Below are positions 9,804 to 20,472 of a stretch of DNA of 64,000 bases, piece after piece. The position numbers were made by a program, and so were the translations under genes. The notes below the pieces were generated by a model, which worked only from the letters and a program-made list of their open reading frames with translations, had not been told where the DNA came from and searched no databases. Each line of letters begins with the position of its first letter. Positions within the stretch are counted from its first letter, which is position 1. The stretch covers positions 1-64,000 of the forward strand of contig NZ_JACDSF010000031.1 of NCBI RefSeq assembly GCF_013449685.1, written 5' to 3'. Origin of the DNA: Pectobacterium brasiliense (GTDB lineage: Bacteria; Pseudomonadota; Gammaproteobacteria; Enterobacterales; Enterobacteriaceae).

Positions 9804-10852
9804 CAGGCACCGAGATCGATATCCTGCTGTGAATGCAGCAATTCACGCACCACGCTGGTCGCAAAACTGCCCGCAGGTAGCCAAAACTTCACTTCCACAG
9901 TCGTATCATCCTGCCATTCCCAGTGCATCTGCTGCGGATACAGCAACACCGCACGCCGAGCAGGTTCGACCCTCTCACGCTTAACCAAAGACCATAGCGT
10001 ATCTTGTCCAGTCAAGGCCTGCTCTTCAAATACTCGCGCGTCATCCTGCGTGCCCAGTTCACCATCACCAGGCAGCGGCGCGGTAATCTGGAGTTCACCG
10101 GCATCGAGGCGCGTCTGTAAAACGTTTAATTCATCAGGCTTAGCAACAAACCAACTGCCGCGCCCTGTTAGCTGCAATGCATCACCACACAAGACCGTTT
10201 TCGCCTGCTGCTCCGCGAGTCGTGCACTGGCAACCTGATTAAACATCGCACTGCGGCTGGCGGACAGATAAAAACTCCGCTTACTGCGTTCTTTTACCCG
10301 AATCTCGTTATTCGCCCACAGACGAGCCTGCTCAAGATTATTTCCGTTGCGCCCGAAACGCTGGCTACCGAAATAATTAGGCACACCGTTCGCGGCGATC
10401 AGCGCCAAACGCGCGTCAACCTCGTTTCGGTCACTGACCTGGCGCAGCACCAGCGTAAAATGGTTACCCCGCAGCGTACCGATCCGCAGCTTGCGGCGAT
10501 GGCGAGTCACCTCTAGCACATCACAGCCTTCAAGCGCCAGCGAAGAGAAATCAGGCGTCTCTTTTCCCGGCATGTGCAGGCAGAACCACTGTTCAGTGAC
10601 AGCATGACGATCTTTCAGGCCCGCATAGCTAACGGCACGCAACGGTAGACGAACAAATTTCGCCAGCATCTCGGCCACAAATTGCGTATTGCAACCGCGT
10701 TTGCGCACGCGCACCAATACCTGCTCACCGTCACCATCTGGCTGAAACCCCAGATCTTCCACCACCAGAAAATCTTCAGCAGTAGATTTCAATGAGCCAG
10801 TAGCCTGTGGTTCACCGTGCAACCAGAGGAGTTGTTCGTTATTTTCCATCAT
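9803..10852 (-). CDS. truD: tRNA pseudouridine(13) synthase TruD
   Basis: Pseudouridine synthase (349 aa) modifying U13 of tRNA-Glu. The catalytic Asp lies in [12 protein letters not shown] (Asp81; Asp80 in E. coli). The conserved [12 protein letters not shown] and the C-terminal [14 protein letters not shown] are intact. Two consecutive Met codons open the frame, so the start may be one codon later. Its stop overlaps the ATG of the surE remnant by one base. Confidence 0.94.
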   Translation of the reverse strand: MMENNEQLLWLHGEPQATGSLKSTAEDFLVVEDLGFQPDGDGEQVLVRVRKRGCNTQFVAEMLAKFVRLPLRAVSYAGLKDRHAVTEQWFCLHMPGKETPDFSSLALEGCDVLEVTRHRRKLRIGTLRGNHFTLVLRQVSDRNEVDARLALIAANGVPNYFGSQRFGRNGNNLEQARLWANNEIRVKERSKRSFYLSASRSAMFNQVASARLAEQQAKTVLCGDALQLTGRGSWFVAKPDELNVLQTRLDAGELQITAPLPGDGELGTQDDARVFEEQALTGQDTLWSLVKRERVEPARRAVLLYPQQMHWEWQDDTTVEVKFWLPAGSFATSVVRELLHSQQDIDLGA

Positions 10853-10939
10853 TATCCTACAACGTGCATGGCCGGATGACGCACGGCCACGACATTGTTT
10901 TTTATACTGTTAACTTTCTATGACTGATAAGACTATCGC

Positions 10940-11437
10940 TTACCACGCAACAATTTCACCCGTTCCTTTTTTCACCAGCAGGGCAACGGCTTCGCAGGCA
11001 ATGCCTTCGCCGCGACCAGTAAAACCCAGTTGCTCTGTTGTGGTGGCTTTCACATTGACGTCGTCCATATGGCACAGCAGATCTTCCGCCAGATTCACGC
11101 GCATTTGCGGGATATGCGGTGCCATTTTCGGCGCCTGCGCAATAATTGTGACGTCCAGATTGCCTAACTGGTAGCCTTTTTCATTAATACGACGCCAGGC
11201 TTCACGCAGCAGGCCACGGCTGTCCGCGCCTTTAAAGGCAGGGTCGGTATCAGGAAACAACTTGCCAATGTCTCCCAGCGCGGCGGCACCCAACAAGGCA
11301 TCGGTCACGGCATGCAGCACCACATCCCCATCGGAATGCGCCAGCAAGCCTTGAGTATAAGGAATACGCACACCACCGATCACCAGCGGACCTTCTCCAC
11401 CGAACTTATGGACATCAAAACCGTGACCGATACGCAT
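10940..11437 (-). CDS. ispF: 2-C-methyl-D-erythritol 2,4-cyclodiphosphate synthase
   Basis: Fifth enzyme of the MEP isoprenoid pathway (165 aa), converting CDP-ME 2-phosphate to the cyclodiphosphate with loss of CMP. The metal ligands Asp8, His10 (GFDVH) and His42 are present, with the C-terminal block [18 protein letters not shown]. It follows ispD on the same strand with about 35 bp between them, the usual enterobacterial pair. Confidence 0.96.
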
Positions 11438-11472
11438 CGCGCGTTCTCCTTATCTGTATTTAACGAATAAAT

Positions 11473-12204
11473 TTAGCGAATAAAATGGGGTGACTGCAAA
11501 CTGGTTAAATAGAATTCGGCTAATGCCAAATCCTCTGGACGAGTGACTTTAATATTATCCGAACGTCCGCTGATAATTTGTGGGCGATAGCCACAGTATT
11601 CCAACGCGGAGGCTTCATCTGTGACGGCAACGCCATCCTGAAGCGCCCGTTGCAGGCACTGTTTCAACAGCGCAGCAGGAAAAAGCTGCGGCGTCAGCGC
11701 ATGCCATAAATCGTTACGTTCTACCGTGCGATCGATAAACCCGTCCGTGCCGCGCTTCATGGTGTCACGAACCGGTGCGGCCAGAATTCCACCAACGTCA
11801 CTCTGCTCGACAATCGCCAGCAGGCGCGTCAAATCGTCCTGATGCAGACACGGACGCGCTGCGTCATGCACTAACGCCCATGCACTATCGGCAACGGCGG
11901 ACAGGCCAGCTAGCACGGAATCCGCACGCTGCTGCCCGCCCGTCACGGCACAAATACGGGGATCGTTAGCAATTGCCAGGGTATGAAAGAATGCGTCATC
12001 AGAGCTGATAACGACAACGACACGCTGCACACGTGAATGGCGTAAAAGCGCGTCGATGGTATGTTCAAGAATGGTTTTATGGCCGGTCGCATCATTGCCA
12101 ATCGTCAGATACTGCTTAGGACGATCGTTTTGCATCCGGCTGCCGTTACCCGCAGCGGGTAAAACAGCAACAATGTCAGGCGAGGAAAGGCGTGGTGTCT
12201 GCAT
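11473..12204 (-). CDS. ispD: 2-C-methyl-D-erythritol 4-phosphate cytidylyltransferase
   Basis: Third MEP-pathway enzyme (243 aa), attaching CMP to methylerythritol 4-phosphate. The nucleotide-binding loop PAAGNGSRM (16-24) and the following Lys30 (RPKQY) are in place. VHDAARPCL and TDEASALE are also conserved. It begins 3 bp after ftsB and probably shares its transcript. Confidence 0.95.
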   Translation of the reverse strand: MQTPRLSSPDIVAVLPAAGNGSRMQNDRPKQYLTIGNDATGHKTILEHTIDALLRHSRVQRVVVVISSDDAFFHTLAIANDPRICAVTGGQQRADSVLAGLSAVADSAWALVHDAARPCLHQDDLTRLLAIVEQSDVGGILAAPVRDTMKRGTDGFIDRTVERNDLWHALTPQLFPAALLKQCLQRALQDGVAVTDEASALEYCGYRPQIISGRSDNIKVTRPEDLALAEFYLTSLQSPHFIR

Positions 12205-12207
12205 GCG

Positions 12208-12543
12208 TCAACGTTGTATGTTGTTGGATGGAGCGTTATTAGATGACGTCGTATTCGCGTTACGATGGTTCGATTCTGGCACCAGACGATAGAAACTTTC
12301 ACCGGGTTTGATCATCCCCAACTCATTGCGTGCACGCTCTTCAATCGCTTCCTGTCCGCCATTGAGGTCGTCAATTTCAGCAAATAGCTGTTCGTTACGG
12401 TCTTTTAATTTGGCATTGTTGCCCTGCTGGGCAACAACATCATCTTTCACCCGAACATAATCATGAATGCCATTCTTGCCCAGCCACAGTGAGTACTGAA
12501 GCCAGCCAAGCAATATCAATAATAACAGCGTAAGCTTTCCCAT
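12208..12543 (-). CDS. ftsB: Cell division protein FtsB
   Basis: Small bitopic division protein (111 aa) that links FtsL and FtsQ in the divisome. A short N-terminus leads into one membrane segment (about residues 3-21), followed by a periplasmic coiled coil (about 30-70) with NDRNEQL-like heptads and the conserved [14 protein letters not shown]. The C-terminal tail is Asn-rich. It is first in the ftsB-ispD-ispF-truD run. Confidence 0.93.
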   Translation of the reverse strand: MGKLTLLLLILLGWLQYSLWLGKNGIHDYVRVKDDVVAQQGNNAKLKDRNEQLFAEIDDLNGGQEAIEERARNELGMIKPGESFYRLVPESNHRNANTTSSNNAPSNNIQR

Positions 12544-12793
12544 CCCGCCCCCTGAAAAACCGCCTAATCATCCCATAACTTTTGTTTCGACTCCACTGTG
12601 TCCGGCAGTGGGGGGCAATATTCACCCTGCCGCATGCCCAAATGGGGATATGTCGGGCAGAAGAGCACGCCACACTCACGTTGTCCCTTCATTCTCTCTC
12701 GTACTTTCTATTCATCAGAATACGCAAGCGCATAGCGTCCGCTTGGCTAAAACCGTCCATAGGAAAAACGTCAGTTGAACCCTTAATGCTATC
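12544..12793. other. Divergent intergenic region, ftsB / amino-acid ABC importer
   Basis: No credible gene. It should hold the ftsB promoter and, at its right end, the ARG-box operator described separately. A small hairpin CCACTG/CAGTGG lies at 12593-12611. Confidence 0.4.
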
Positions 12794-12832
12794 TGTGTAT
12801 TTTTATGCATACAAAGTGCATAAAAAAAGAAA
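12794..12832 (+). promoter_or_regulatory. Tandem ARG boxes (candidate ArgR operator)
   Basis: Two 18-bp units (12794-12811 and 12815-12832) are separated by exactly 3 bp, the arrangement used by hexameric ArgR. The first fits the consensus WNTGAATWWWWATTCANW at all but two fixed positions; the second is poorer in its right half. The pair ends 27 bp before the binding-protein gene, so arginine-dependent repression of the importer is likely. Confidence 0.65.
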
Positions 12833-12859
12833 GTTTTACATTTAAACCAGGAGAAAACC

Positions 12860-13630
12860 ATGTTCAAAAAATTGTTATTCGTTGGTGCGCTCTTCACTAC
12901 CGTACTCCCCACCAGCGCCTTCGCTGCGGAACCTACTTACGTTGTAGGTTCTGGCGGAACCTATCGTCCCTTTGAATTTGAAAATGCGCAGAAAGAGCTG
13001 GAAGGCTTTGATATTGATATTATTAAAGCGATCGCCAAGGCGGAGAATTTTAATATCAAGCTGATCAATACGCCGTGGGAAGGGATCTTCGCGACCCTTA
13101 ACTCCGGCGACCGCGACATTATCATTTCCGGTATCACGATTACCGACAAACGTAAGCAAATGGTCGATTTCTCCGCACCGTATTTCCCAGCCGAGCAGTC
13201 CATCGTGGTGCCTAAAGGCTCGACGATCGATTCGATTGTGGCGCTGAAAGATCACAAAGTCGGCGTCGTGAACTCCAGTACCGCCGATATCGTGGTCTCC
13301 GATGTATTAGGCAAAAACAGTACATCGATTAAGCGCTTTGATAACACCCCGTTAATGTTACAAGAGCTGTATGAAGACGGTGTGGGCGCAGCGGTTGGCG
13401 ACGTGGGCGTGGTGAAGTTTTACATTAAGACTCATCCTGAAAAACAGTTCAATCTGGTTTCCGACGCTAAATTCGAACGCCAGTATTTCGGGATCGCCGT
13501 CGCGAAAGGCAATGATCAACTGCGCGCGAAGATTAACTCTGGGCTGAAAAAAATCGTTGCTGATGGCACCTACGCCAAGATCTATCAAACCTGGTTTGAT
13601 AACAACGTGCCGACCTTACCCGCAGAATAA
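12860..13630 (+). CDS. Polar amino-acid ABC transporter, periplasmic binding protein
   Basis: Family 3 solute-binding protein (256 aa). The signal peptide ends near AFA-AEP (about residue 22). The mature part shows family blocks GGTYRPFEFENA, GFDIDIIKAIA, WEGIFATLNSGDRDIIISG and the C-terminal LKKIVADGTYAKIYQTWF. AGGAG lies just before the ATG. The ligand cannot be fixed from sequence, but upstream ARG boxes favour arginine or a related basic amino acid. It is followed by a permease and an ATPase, with an attenuator-like hairpin between. Confidence 0.88.
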   Translation: MFKKLLFVGALFTTVLPTSAFAAEPTYVVGSGGTYRPFEFENAQKELEGFDIDIIKAIAKAENFNIKLINTPWEGIFATLNSGDRDIIISGITITDKRKQMVDFSAPYFPAEQSIVVPKGSTIDSIVALKDHKVGVVNSSTADIVVSDVLGKNSTSIKRFDNTPLMLQELYEDGVGAAVGDVGVVKFYIKTHPEKQFNLVSDAKFERQYFGIAVAKGNDQLRAKINSGLKKIVADGTYAKIYQTWFDNNVPTLPAE

Positions 13631-13690
13631 CGCCTGCAAGACACTGCGCACCTCTCCAGGTCTCCACCGCCTCACACGAGACGTCGCATC

Positions 13691-13720
13691 AACCGGACAG
13701 CTAGCCTGTCCGGTTTAATT
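13691..13720 (+). terminator. Attenuator hairpin between binding protein and permease genes
   Basis: Perfect 10-bp stem AACCGGACAG (13691-13700) / CTGTCCGGTT (13706-13715) with a 5-nt loop, then TAATTTAG. Partial termination here would keep binding protein in excess over membrane subunits, a common design in ABC operons (inference). Confidence 0.65.
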
Positions 13721-13763
13721 TAGAGTAATCATTACGTTAGCCTATTCAAAAAAGGAAACGATC

Positions 13764-14528
13764 TTGACGGGATTTCGTTGGGAGATCATTCAGGAATATG
13801 CCCCGCTGTTTATGGAAGGCACCTGGATGACCATCAAATGCACCATTATCTGTGTCATTCTTGGCACCTGCTGGGGATTAACGCTCGGATTAGGTCGCTT
13901 AGCGCAGGCACCGCACGGGCCGTGGAAATATATCCTGCACTACGGCGTGCAATGGCCGGTACGCATCTACATCAGCGCCTTCCGCGGCACGCCGCTGTTT
14001 GTACAAATCATGGTGGTGCACTTCGCGCTGGTGCCGCTGTTCATCAATCCGCGTGACGGGCTGCTGGTGACCAGCAATATTATGTCGGTCGATTTTGCCC
14101 GCACGCTACGCTCAGATTACGGCGCGTTCCTCTCTTGCATCGTGGCAATTACGCTGAATGCGGGTGCCTATGTCTCTGAGATATTCCGCGCCGGTATTCA
14201 GTCGATCGATCGCGGCCAGATGGAAGCGTCACGCTCTCTCGGCATGAGCTATGGCCGCACCATGCGGAAAGTCATTCTGCCGCAGGCTTTTCGCCGCATG
14301 CTGCCACCGCTGGGCAACAACGCCATCGCAATCGTGAAAGATTCATCGCTGGCTTCGGCAATCGGATTGGCGGATCTCGCCTATGCCGCACGTACAGTGT
14401 CAGGGGCTTACGCCACGTACTGGGAACCCTACCTGACGATTTCTATCGTTTATTGGGTTATTACTTTCCTGCTTTCGCTGCTGGTGCGGCACATGGAAAC
14501 GAGGTTTGGCAAAAGTGATTCACGTTAA
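13764..14528 (+). CDS. Polar amino-acid ABC transporter permease
   Basis: Inner-membrane permease (254 aa) of the HisM/GlnP family. The start is a TTG preceded by AAAGGAAACG. Several hydrophobic helices are visible, with the block [17 protein letters not shown], the EAA loop [25 protein letters not shown] and [14 protein letters not shown]. Only one permease gene is present, so the channel is probably a homodimer. The 3' end overlaps the ATPase gene. Confidence 0.9.
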   Translation: MTGFRWEIIQEYAPLFMEGTWMTIKCTIICVILGTCWGLTLGLGRLAQAPHGPWKYILHYGVQWPVRIYISAFRGTPLFVQIMVVHFALVPLFINPRDGLLVTSNIMSVDFARTLRSDYGAFLSCIVAITLNAGAYVSEIFRAGIQSIDRGQMEASRSLGMSYGRTMRKVILPQAFRRMLPPLGNNAIAIVKDSSLASAIGLADLAYAARTVSGAYATYWEPYLTISIVYWVITFLLSLLVRHMETRFGKSDSR

Positions 14529-15237
14529 AAACCTGCAAAAACAGTTTGGTGATACGCATGTCCTGCGCGGTATTTCTTGTGATATCGCCCCTCAGGAAGT
14601 GCTCTGCCTGATTGGCCCATCCGGTTCAGGAAAAAGTACCTTTCTGCGCTGCATCAACGCACTGGAGACGCTGTCGGCTGGCGAGATCACGGTCAACGGT
14701 TTTGCCATTCACGATCAGAAAACCAATATCAATCGCGTGCGTGAAAGCGTCGGGATGGTGTTCCAGCGCTTTAATCTATTTCCACACATGACAGTGTTGG
14801 AAAACGTGATTATGGCACCGATGGATGTGAAAAAATTGCCGCGAGCACAAGCCGTTGAACGGGCTAAAGCGTTGCTCAGTAAGGTCGGCCTGCTGGATAA
14901 AATCGATGCCTGGCCGAATAGCCTGTCCGGCGGACAGCAACAGCGTGTCGCGATTGCCCGCGCATTAGCGATGGAACCGGCGATCATGTTGTTCGATGAA
15001 CCGACATCCGCGCTGGACCCAGAGCTGGTAGGCGAAGTGTTAGCAGTTATGAAAACGCTGGCAAATGAAGGCATGACGATGGTTATCGTGACCCATGAAA
15101 TGGCCTTTGCCAGAGAAGTGGCCGATAGGGTGATCTTTATCGATCAGGGGATTATTCAGGAACAGGGAACGCCAGAAGCGATCTTTACTCATCCGAGTAA
15201 CCCGCGCACGCAGGCTTTCCTGAGCAAGATACTGTAA
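14515..15237 (+). CDS. Polar amino-acid ABC transporter ATPase
   Basis: ATPase subunit of the importer (about 240 aa). Walker A is GPSGSGKST, the signature LSGGQQQR, Walker [13 protein letters not shown], and the switch His is in THEMAF. I chose the GTG at 14515 ([12 protein letters not shown]) because GAGG at 14501-14504 is correctly spaced for it; a TTG at 14506 is too close to that ribosome site. Either start overlaps the permease end. A strong terminator follows. Confidence 0.9.
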   Translation: MIHVKNLQKQFGDTHVLRGISCDIAPQEVLCLIGPSGSGKSTFLRCINALETLSAGEITVNGFAIHDQKTNINRVRESVGMVFQRFNLFPHMTVLENVIMAPMDVKKLPRAQAVERAKALLSKVGLLDKIDAWPNSLSGGQQQRVAIARALAMEPAIMLFDEPTSALDPELVGEVLAVMKTLANEGMTMVIVTHEMAFAREVADRVIFIDQGIIQEQGTPEAIFTHPSNPRTQAFLSKIL

Positions 15238-15253
15238 ATACGGCGAGACCATG

Positions 15254-15292
15254 GGCTGTCAGCGTCTTCCTCACTGGCAGCCTTTTTCTTTT
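15254..15292 (+). terminator. Intrinsic terminator after the amino-acid importer
   Basis: Stem GGCTGTCAG (15254-15262) / CTGGCAGCC (15274-15282), one wobble pair, followed by TTTTTCTTTT. It separates the importer from the convergent ygbE. Confidence 0.88.
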
Positions 15293-15650
15293 ACCACCCC
15301 ATCAGAAAAGAAAATACCAGCCAAAACAGGCAGACCACCGTCAGCCCTGTCGCAAAAAGCGTATAAAAAAGATAGCCTCTCAGCAGAAAGCTAAACCCGA
15401 CGCCAACCAGCACTGAAAACGGCATCAGCGCCAGAAAAAACGGCCAAGTGTAGAGCATGAAGAAAAACGTGGTATTAGAGCCGTATACCAGAAAAGGGAT
15501 AATAAAGGCCAACCAATAAAAGGAGAACCCCGTAACCGCCCCCATAAACAGGTAGGAAACGCCATCATCTTCTTCTTGTTGCGCTGGCCGAGTCTTGCTA
15601 ATCGTTAACTGCGTGGCATTTTGCATAATCTTTCCCATTCGTCCCCTCAT
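15291..15650 (-). CDS. ygbE: DUF3561 inner-membrane protein (YgbE-like)
   Basis: Small membrane protein (up to 119 aa) of unknown function. A hydrophilic N-terminus with many Gln, Thr and acidic residues precedes three hydrophobic segments, one with the family block TWPFFLALMPFSVLVGVG. Position at the end of cysDNC is as in E. coli. The start is unsure: Met codons at 15650, 15638 and 15626 are all possible. A role in sulfur metabolism is suggested only by location. Confidence 0.85.
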   Translation of the reverse strand: MRGRMGKIMQNATQLTISKTRPAQQEEDDGVSYLFMGAVTGFSFYWLAFIIPFLVYGSNTTFFFMLYTWPFFLALMPFSVLVGVGFSFLLRGYLFYTLFATGLTVVCLFWLVFSFLMGW

Positions 15651-15681
15651 CCCCCACTAGCGCGGTGAAAAAAGCGGGATA

Positions 15682-16299
15682 TCAGAGCTTGATAATAGCT
15701 CTCTTGCCCAGCAGATCTAACAATTGGTCTGTCAAATTTGTTACTAATTGTTCGCCATCCAGATGACTATCCGGCGCTTCCGGCGCTTCATACGCCGAGT
15801 CGATCCCAGTGAAATTACGCAGCTCTCCCGCCCGGGCTTTTTTATACAATCCCTTAGGATCGCGCGCTTCACAAGTCGCTAACGGCGTATCCACAAAGAC
15901 TTCGATGAATTGCCCTTCGCCCAGTAAATCCTGCACCATTTTACGCTCGGCGCGGTGCGGCGAGATAAACGCGGTCAGGACCACCAGACCCGCATCCACC
16001 ATCAGTTTGGCAACTTCACCCACGCGACGGATGTTTTCACGCCGATCGTCGTCGGTGAAGCCTAAATCGCGGCACAACCCGTGCCGCACATTGTCGCCAT
16101 CCAGCAGGTAGGTGCTGACACCACGCTGATGTAGCACCTGCTCCAGCGCCCCCGCCAGCGTGGATTTACCGGATCCAGACAACCCAGTAAACCAGATCAC
16201 GACGCCCTGATGACCGTGCAATTTCTCGCGCGATTCTCGGGTGACATCGTGCGCATGCCAGACGACGTTATCGTCAGTCGGTTCATCGCGTAAAGACAC
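15682..16299 (-). CDS. cysC: Adenylylsulfate kinase CysC
   Basis: APS kinase (205 aa) making PAPS from APS and ATP. The P-loop GLSGSGKS is at about residues 39-46; FISPHRAER and the C-terminal [22 protein letters not shown] are conserved. The start is the GTG at 16299: GGGAGG lies at the right distance, only one base separates it from the cysN stop, and [15 protein letters not shown] fits the family. An open frame continues upstream into cysN without family similarity. Confidence 0.94.
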   Translation of the reverse strand: MSLRDEPTDDNVVWHAHDVTRESREKLHGHQGVVIWFTGLSGSGKSTLAGALEQVLHQRGVSTYLLDGDNVRHGLCRDLGFTDDDRRENIRRVGEVAKLMVDAGLVVLTAFISPHRAERKMVQDLLGEGQFIEVFVDTPLATCEARDPKGLYKKARAGELRNFTGIDSAYEAPEAPDSHLDGEQLVTNLTDQLLDLLGKRAIIKL

Positions 16300-16300
16300 G

Positions 16301-17791
16301 TTATTTGCCTCCCAGCAGATCGCGCGCACCCCAATGTGGGAAGTGGCGACGTACCAGCGCATTCAGTTCCAGCTCAAACGCGCTGTGTGTGCCTGGCTCC
16401 TGATACACCTGCTCGATAGGTTCCCGCACCAGCCCCGCACCGACCGTGACGTTGCTCAGGCGATCGATAAAGATCATCCCGCCCGTCACCGCATTGTGCT
16501 GATAGTTGTCCAACACCAGCGGCTCATCAAAAATCAGCTCAACCGAACCGATACCATTCAACGGCAGGTTCTCCGCGACGCGCTGCGTCAGCGTATTGAT
16601 CTCAACCTGATACTGGATATTCTCGACCCGAGCGCGCGTTTTCTTACCGCCAATTTTGATGTCGTAACTCTGTCCCGGCACCAGCGGCTGTTCCGCCATC
16701 CAGACGACATCTACCAGCGCATGCTGCACCGCTTTTAGCGATTCGCTGCTGTCGATCAGCAGGTCACCACGGCTAATATCCACCTCATTCGCCAACACCA
16801 GCGTAATCGCTTCACCCGCCTGCGCCTGCGGTAAATCCCCGTCAAAGGTCACAATACGGCTGACGGTGGATTCTACGCCGGATGGCAACACTTTAACCCG
16901 TTGCCCAACGCGGATAATGCCGGAGGCCAGCGTGCCCGCGTAGCCACGGAAATCCAGATTCGGGCGATTCACATACTGCACCGGGAAACGCATCGGCTGC
17001 TCCAGCGTGCGCTGTGCCACATTGACCGTTTCCAGCACGTCCAGCAGCGTCGGTCCGGTATACCAGCCCATCGTCGTACTCGGCGTTGCGACATTGTCGC
17101 CATCCAGCGCGGAAATCGGCACAAAGGTGATATTCAGGTCGGCAGGCAGTTGCTGAGCAAAATCCAGATAATCCTGCTTAAACTGCTCAAACACCGTTTG
17201 CTGATAATCCACTAAGTCCATTTTGTTCACCGCCACCACCAGATCGCGAATACCCAGCAGGGTCGCAATAAAGCTGTGACGACGGGTTTGATCCAATACG
17301 CCTTTGCGCGCGTCAATCAGCAGGATCGCCAGCTCGCAGGTTGATGCGCCCGTCGCCATGTTACGGGTGTACTGCTCGTGTCCCGGCGTATCGGCGATGA
17401 TGAATTTGCGTTTTTCCGTGGAAAAATAGCGGTAGGCCACGTCAATCGTGATGCCCTGCTCACGTTCAGCCTGAAGCCCATCAACCAGCAGCGCCAGATC
17501 CAGTTTTTCGCCCTGCGTGCCCAGACGCTTGCTGTCATTGTGCAGCGTACTGAGCTGATCTTCATAAATTTGGCGCGTATCGTGCAGCAAGCGGCCAATC
17601 AGCGTACTTTTTCCATCGTCGACGCTACCACAGGTCAGGAAACGCAACAGCGTTTTATCCTGCTGCGCGTGTAAATACGCTTCCACACCGCCCTGCTCAG
17701 CGATCTGCTGGGCAATCGCATTGTTGATGATGACGGCATCTTTCTCAGCCGCATTGTCTGCCGCTGTGTCTTTTAACGAAGTTTGGCTCAT
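16301..17791 (-). CDS. cysN: Sulfate adenylyltransferase GTPase subunit CysN
   Basis: GTPase partner (496 aa) of CysD; GTP hydrolysis drives formation of APS from ATP and sulfate. G1 is GSVDDGKS (55-62), G3 [11 protein letters not shown] and G4 NKMDLVD, followed by EF-Tu-like beta-barrel domains. As in E. coli it is separate from CysC, not fused as in some bacteria. It lies 11 bp after cysD. Confidence 0.96.
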   Translation of the reverse strand: MSQTSLKDTAADNAAEKDAVIINNAIAQQIAEQGGVEAYLHAQQDKTLLRFLTCGSVDDGKSTLIGRLLHDTRQIYEDQLSTLHNDSKRLGTQGEKLDLALLVDGLQAEREQGITIDVAYRYFSTEKRKFIIADTPGHEQYTRNMATGASTCELAILLIDARKGVLDQTRRHSFIATLLGIRDLVVAVNKMDLVDYQQTVFEQFKQDYLDFAQQLPADLNITFVPISALDGDNVATPSTTMGWYTGPTLLDVLETVNVAQRTLEQPMRFPVQYVNRPNLDFRGYAGTLASGIIRVGQRVKVLPSGVESTVSRIVTFDGDLPQAQAGEAITLVLANEVDISRGDLLIDSSESLKAVQHALVDVVWMAEQPLVPGQSYDIKIGGKKTRARVENIQYQVEINTLTQRVAENLPLNGIGSVELIFDEPLVLDNYQHNAVTGGMIFIDRLSNVTVGAGLVREPIEQVYQEPGTHSAFELELNALVRRHFPHWGARDLLGGK

Positions 17792-17802
17792 TCGACGATT
17801 CC

Positions 17803-18711
17803 TCAGAAATACCCTTGACGCTTTTTCAGCTCCATTGAACCGGCCTGATCGCGGTCAATTACCCTTCCCTGACGCTCACTGGTAGTGGAAACCAGCATCT
17901 CTTCGATGATTTCCGGCAGCGTTTGCGCCTCTGATGCCACCGCGCCCGTCAGCGGCCAGCAGCCTAACGTGCGGAAGCGCACCATGCGCTGTTCGATCAC
18001 TTCACCGGGTTGCAGATCGATGCGATCGTCATCCACCATCAGCAGCATGCCATCGCGTTCCACCACCGGACGCGGCGCGGCCAGATACAGCGGAACAATA
18101 TCGATGTTTTCCAGATAGATGTATTGCCAGATATCCAGCTCGGTCCAGTTGGAGAGCGGGAAAACGCGGATGCTCTCGCCTTTATTAATCTGGCCGTTGT
18201 AGTTATGCCACAGCTCCGGGCGCTGATTCTTCGGATCCCAGCGGTGGAAACGATCGCGGAAGGAGTAAATACGCTCTTTGGCACGCGATTTCTCTTCATC
18301 GCGGCGCGCCCCGCCAAACGCGGCATCAAAACCGTATTTATCCAGCGCCTGCTTCAGCCCTTCGGTTTTCATAATGTCAGTGTGCTTAGCGCTGCCGTGC
18401 ACAAAGGGGTTAATCCCCAGCGCTTCACCCTGCGGGTTGCGGTGCACCAGCAGTTCACAGCCATAGGCCTTCGCCGTCCGGTCGCGGAATTCGTACATTT
18501 CACGAAATTTCCAGCCGGTATCAACGTGCAGCAGCGGGAAAGGCAGCGATCCCGGATAGAACGCCTTGCGCGCCAGATGCAGCATCACCGAAGAGTCTTT
18601 GCCGATGGAGTACATCATCACCGGATTACTGAACTCGGCCGCTACTTCGCGGATGATGTGAATGCTTTCGGCTTCAAGCTGCCGTAAATGCGTGAGTCGT
18701 TTCTCGTCCAT
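17803..18711 (-). CDS. cysD: Sulfate adenylyltransferase subunit CysD
   Basis: Catalytic subunit (302 aa) of ATP sulfurylase, PP-loop superfamily. The ATP-binding SIGKDSS is at residues 35-41, followed by [10 protein letters not shown] and the conserved [16 protein letters not shown]. It starts 9 bp after cysG, so cysG-cysD-cysN-cysC-ygbE looks like one transcript. Confidence 0.96.
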   Translation of the reverse strand: MDEKRLTHLRQLEAESIHIIREVAAEFSNPVMMYSIGKDSSVMLHLARKAFYPGSLPFPLLHVDTGWKFREMYEFRDRTAKAYGCELLVHRNPQGEALGINPFVHGSAKHTDIMKTEGLKQALDKYGFDAAFGGARRDEEKSRAKERIYSFRDRFHRWDPKNQRPELWHNYNGQINKGESIRVFPLSNWTELDIWQYIYLENIDIVPLYLAAPRPVVERDGMLLMVDDDRIDLQPGEVIEQRMVRFRTLGCWPLTGAVASEAQTLPEIIEEMLVSTTSERQGRVIDRDQAGSMELKKRQGYF

Positions 18712-18720
18712 ACCCTTTCC

Positions 18721-20163
18721 TTAAGCCAAGTTTACTACCGCTGGGCGGCTGTCTTGCGGCACCATCGGCGTTGTCTGACCAAACCAGGCAATCTGATGGT
18801 GTAAATCCACCACCTCGCCAATCACCAGCAGCGCCGGTGTCGGCGCTTGCCGTGCCAAATGTTCCAACTGTTGCAGCGTGCCAATTTGCACTTGCTGATC
18901 GTGTCGAGTGCCGCGACTGATCACAGCAACGGGTGTCTGCGATGAACGGCCATGCGCGATCAGCTGCTGCGAAATCTCGGCGGCCTTCATCGTACCCATG
19001 TAAATCGCCAGCGTCTGACGGCCACGCGCTAGCGTCGACCAGTCCAGCGAATCGCCATCCGGGCGACAGTGTCCGGTAATAAAAAGCACGCTCTGCGCGT
19101 AGTCACGGTGCGTTAACGGGATCCCCGCATACGCCGTGACGCCTGCCGCAGCCGTCACGCCGGGCACCACCTGAAACGTGATGCCGGCCTGCGCCACCGC
19201 TTGCAGCTCTTCACCGCCGCGGCCAAAAATAAAGGGATCGCCACCTTTCAGACGCACTACCCGCTTTCCTTCCTGCGCTAGCGTCACCAGTAGCTGATTA
19301 ATCTCATCCTGCGGCAACGAATGCGCGCTGGCGCGTTTTCCAACGCAGATGCGTTCGGCGTCGCGGCGCACCAAATCCAGCACGTCGGGGCTGACCAGAT
19401 GGTCATACAGCACCACGTCCGCCTGCTGCATCACCTGCAATCCACGCAGCGTCAGCAGTCCGGCATCGCCGGGGCCTGCGCCAACCAGTGCGACTTCGCC
19501 ACGTGCCGCCGCTGGTTGCTGCTGTTCCTCTTGCTGATGCGCCAGCTGCTGTTGCAATTCATCTTCGGCCTGCGCCAGTTGCCCCGCGGACACCAGCGAC
19601 GCAAAGCGTCCGACAAACAGCCGCTCCCAAAAGCGACGGCGTGCCGGCATCGAATGCAGTCGAGTTTTAATTCTGTCGCGCCAGCTTCCGGCGATATCCG
19701 CCATCGTGCCCAAACTGGCGGGCAGTAATGATTCCAGCTTTTCACGCAGCAGACGCGCCAGCACCGGCGCCTGTCCACCCGAGGAAATAGCCACCACCAG
19801 CGGAGAGCGATCGACAATCGAGGGGAAAATAAACGAGCACTTCGGCTGATCGTCCACCACGTTCACCAGCAAATGCCGCTGATTCGCCGCCTCAAATACC
19901 GCGGCATTCAGCTCAGCGTCATCCGTAGCGGCAATCACCAGAAATACGCCGGATAGCAAATCAGGCGTAAAAACCCGCGCCAGCCATTCAACCTTTCCGT
20001 CCTGATGCTGTGCCGCCAACGGTTCGGCCAGCGCCTGCGCGACAATTTTTACCTCCGCACCCGCGCGTTGCAGTAGATCGATTTTGCGCGTAGCAACCTC
20101 GCCGCCGCCGACAACCAGTACCGGACGCTGACGAAGATCGGCAAATATAGGGAGATAGTTCAC
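18721..20163 (-). CDS. cysG: Sirohaem synthase CysG (bifunctional)
   Basis: Multifunctional enzyme (480 aa) making sirohaem from uroporphyrinogen III. The N-terminal half is the NAD-dependent precorrin-2 dehydrogenase/ferrochelatase (Rossmann loop [24 protein letters not shown] with the Ser near 128). A Gln-rich linker of about 20 residues follows. The C-terminal half is SAM uroporphyrinogen methyltransferase ([33 protein letters not shown]). It sits just upstream of cysD rather than with nirBD as in E. coli, linking cofactor supply to sulfite reduction. Confidence 0.95.
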   Translation of the reverse strand: MNYLPIFADLRQRPVLVVGGGEVATRKIDLLQRAGAEVKIVAQALAEPLAAQHQDGKVEWLARVFTPDLLSGVFLVIAATDDAELNAAVFEAANQRHLLVNVVDDQPKCSFIFPSIVDRSPLVVAISSGGQAPVLARLLREKLESLLPASLGTMADIAGSWRDRIKTRLHSMPARRRFWERLFVGRFASLVSAGQLAQAEDELQQQLAHQQEEQQQPAAARGEVALVGAGPGDAGLLTLRGLQVMQQADVVLYDHLVSPDVLDLVRRDAERICVGKRASAHSLPQDEINQLLVTLAQEGKRVVRLKGGDPFIFGRGGEELQAVAQAGITFQVVPGVTAAAGVTAYAGIPLTHRDYAQSVLFITGHCRPDGDSLDWSTLARGRQTLAIYMGTMKAAEISQQLIAHGRSSQTPVAVISRGTRHDQQVQIGTLQQLEHLARQAPTPALLVIGEVVDLHHQIAWFGQTTPMVPQDSRPAVVNLA

Positions 20164-20472
20164 AATCGCCTTAACTAAGCAAAAAAGTAGATAATGCGAC
20201 TATACGGTGAGGACAGAACACTTATGAAATGCCGAATTGGAATGACAAGTTCCGTAATGGAATAACAACACGTTTACAACTGAGATTGGGATGATAACGG
20301 CGGTAAAAATGACGGTGATAAAAAATCGGACAATGCCCTAGAGCCTATCGCTGAAGCATTGAGATCCACGGGGCGACCACAGGGGGGAGGCGTCCCTACG
20401 GGAACCTCCCACTGTGTTTCCCCTAATAACGGGCTTAAGTAACCAGTATCAGGCGATACCCCGTTTTCTCTT
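20164..20472. other. Intergenic region between cysH and cysG
   Basis: No gene seen. It contains a long imperfect hairpin at about 20378-20416: outer arms CACAG/CTGTG, then GGGAGG/CCTCCC and TCCC/GGGA around a TAC loop. No U-tract follows on the minus strand, so an intrinsic terminator for cysJIH is unproven. The promoter for cysG-cysDNC must also lie here. Confidence 0.45.
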
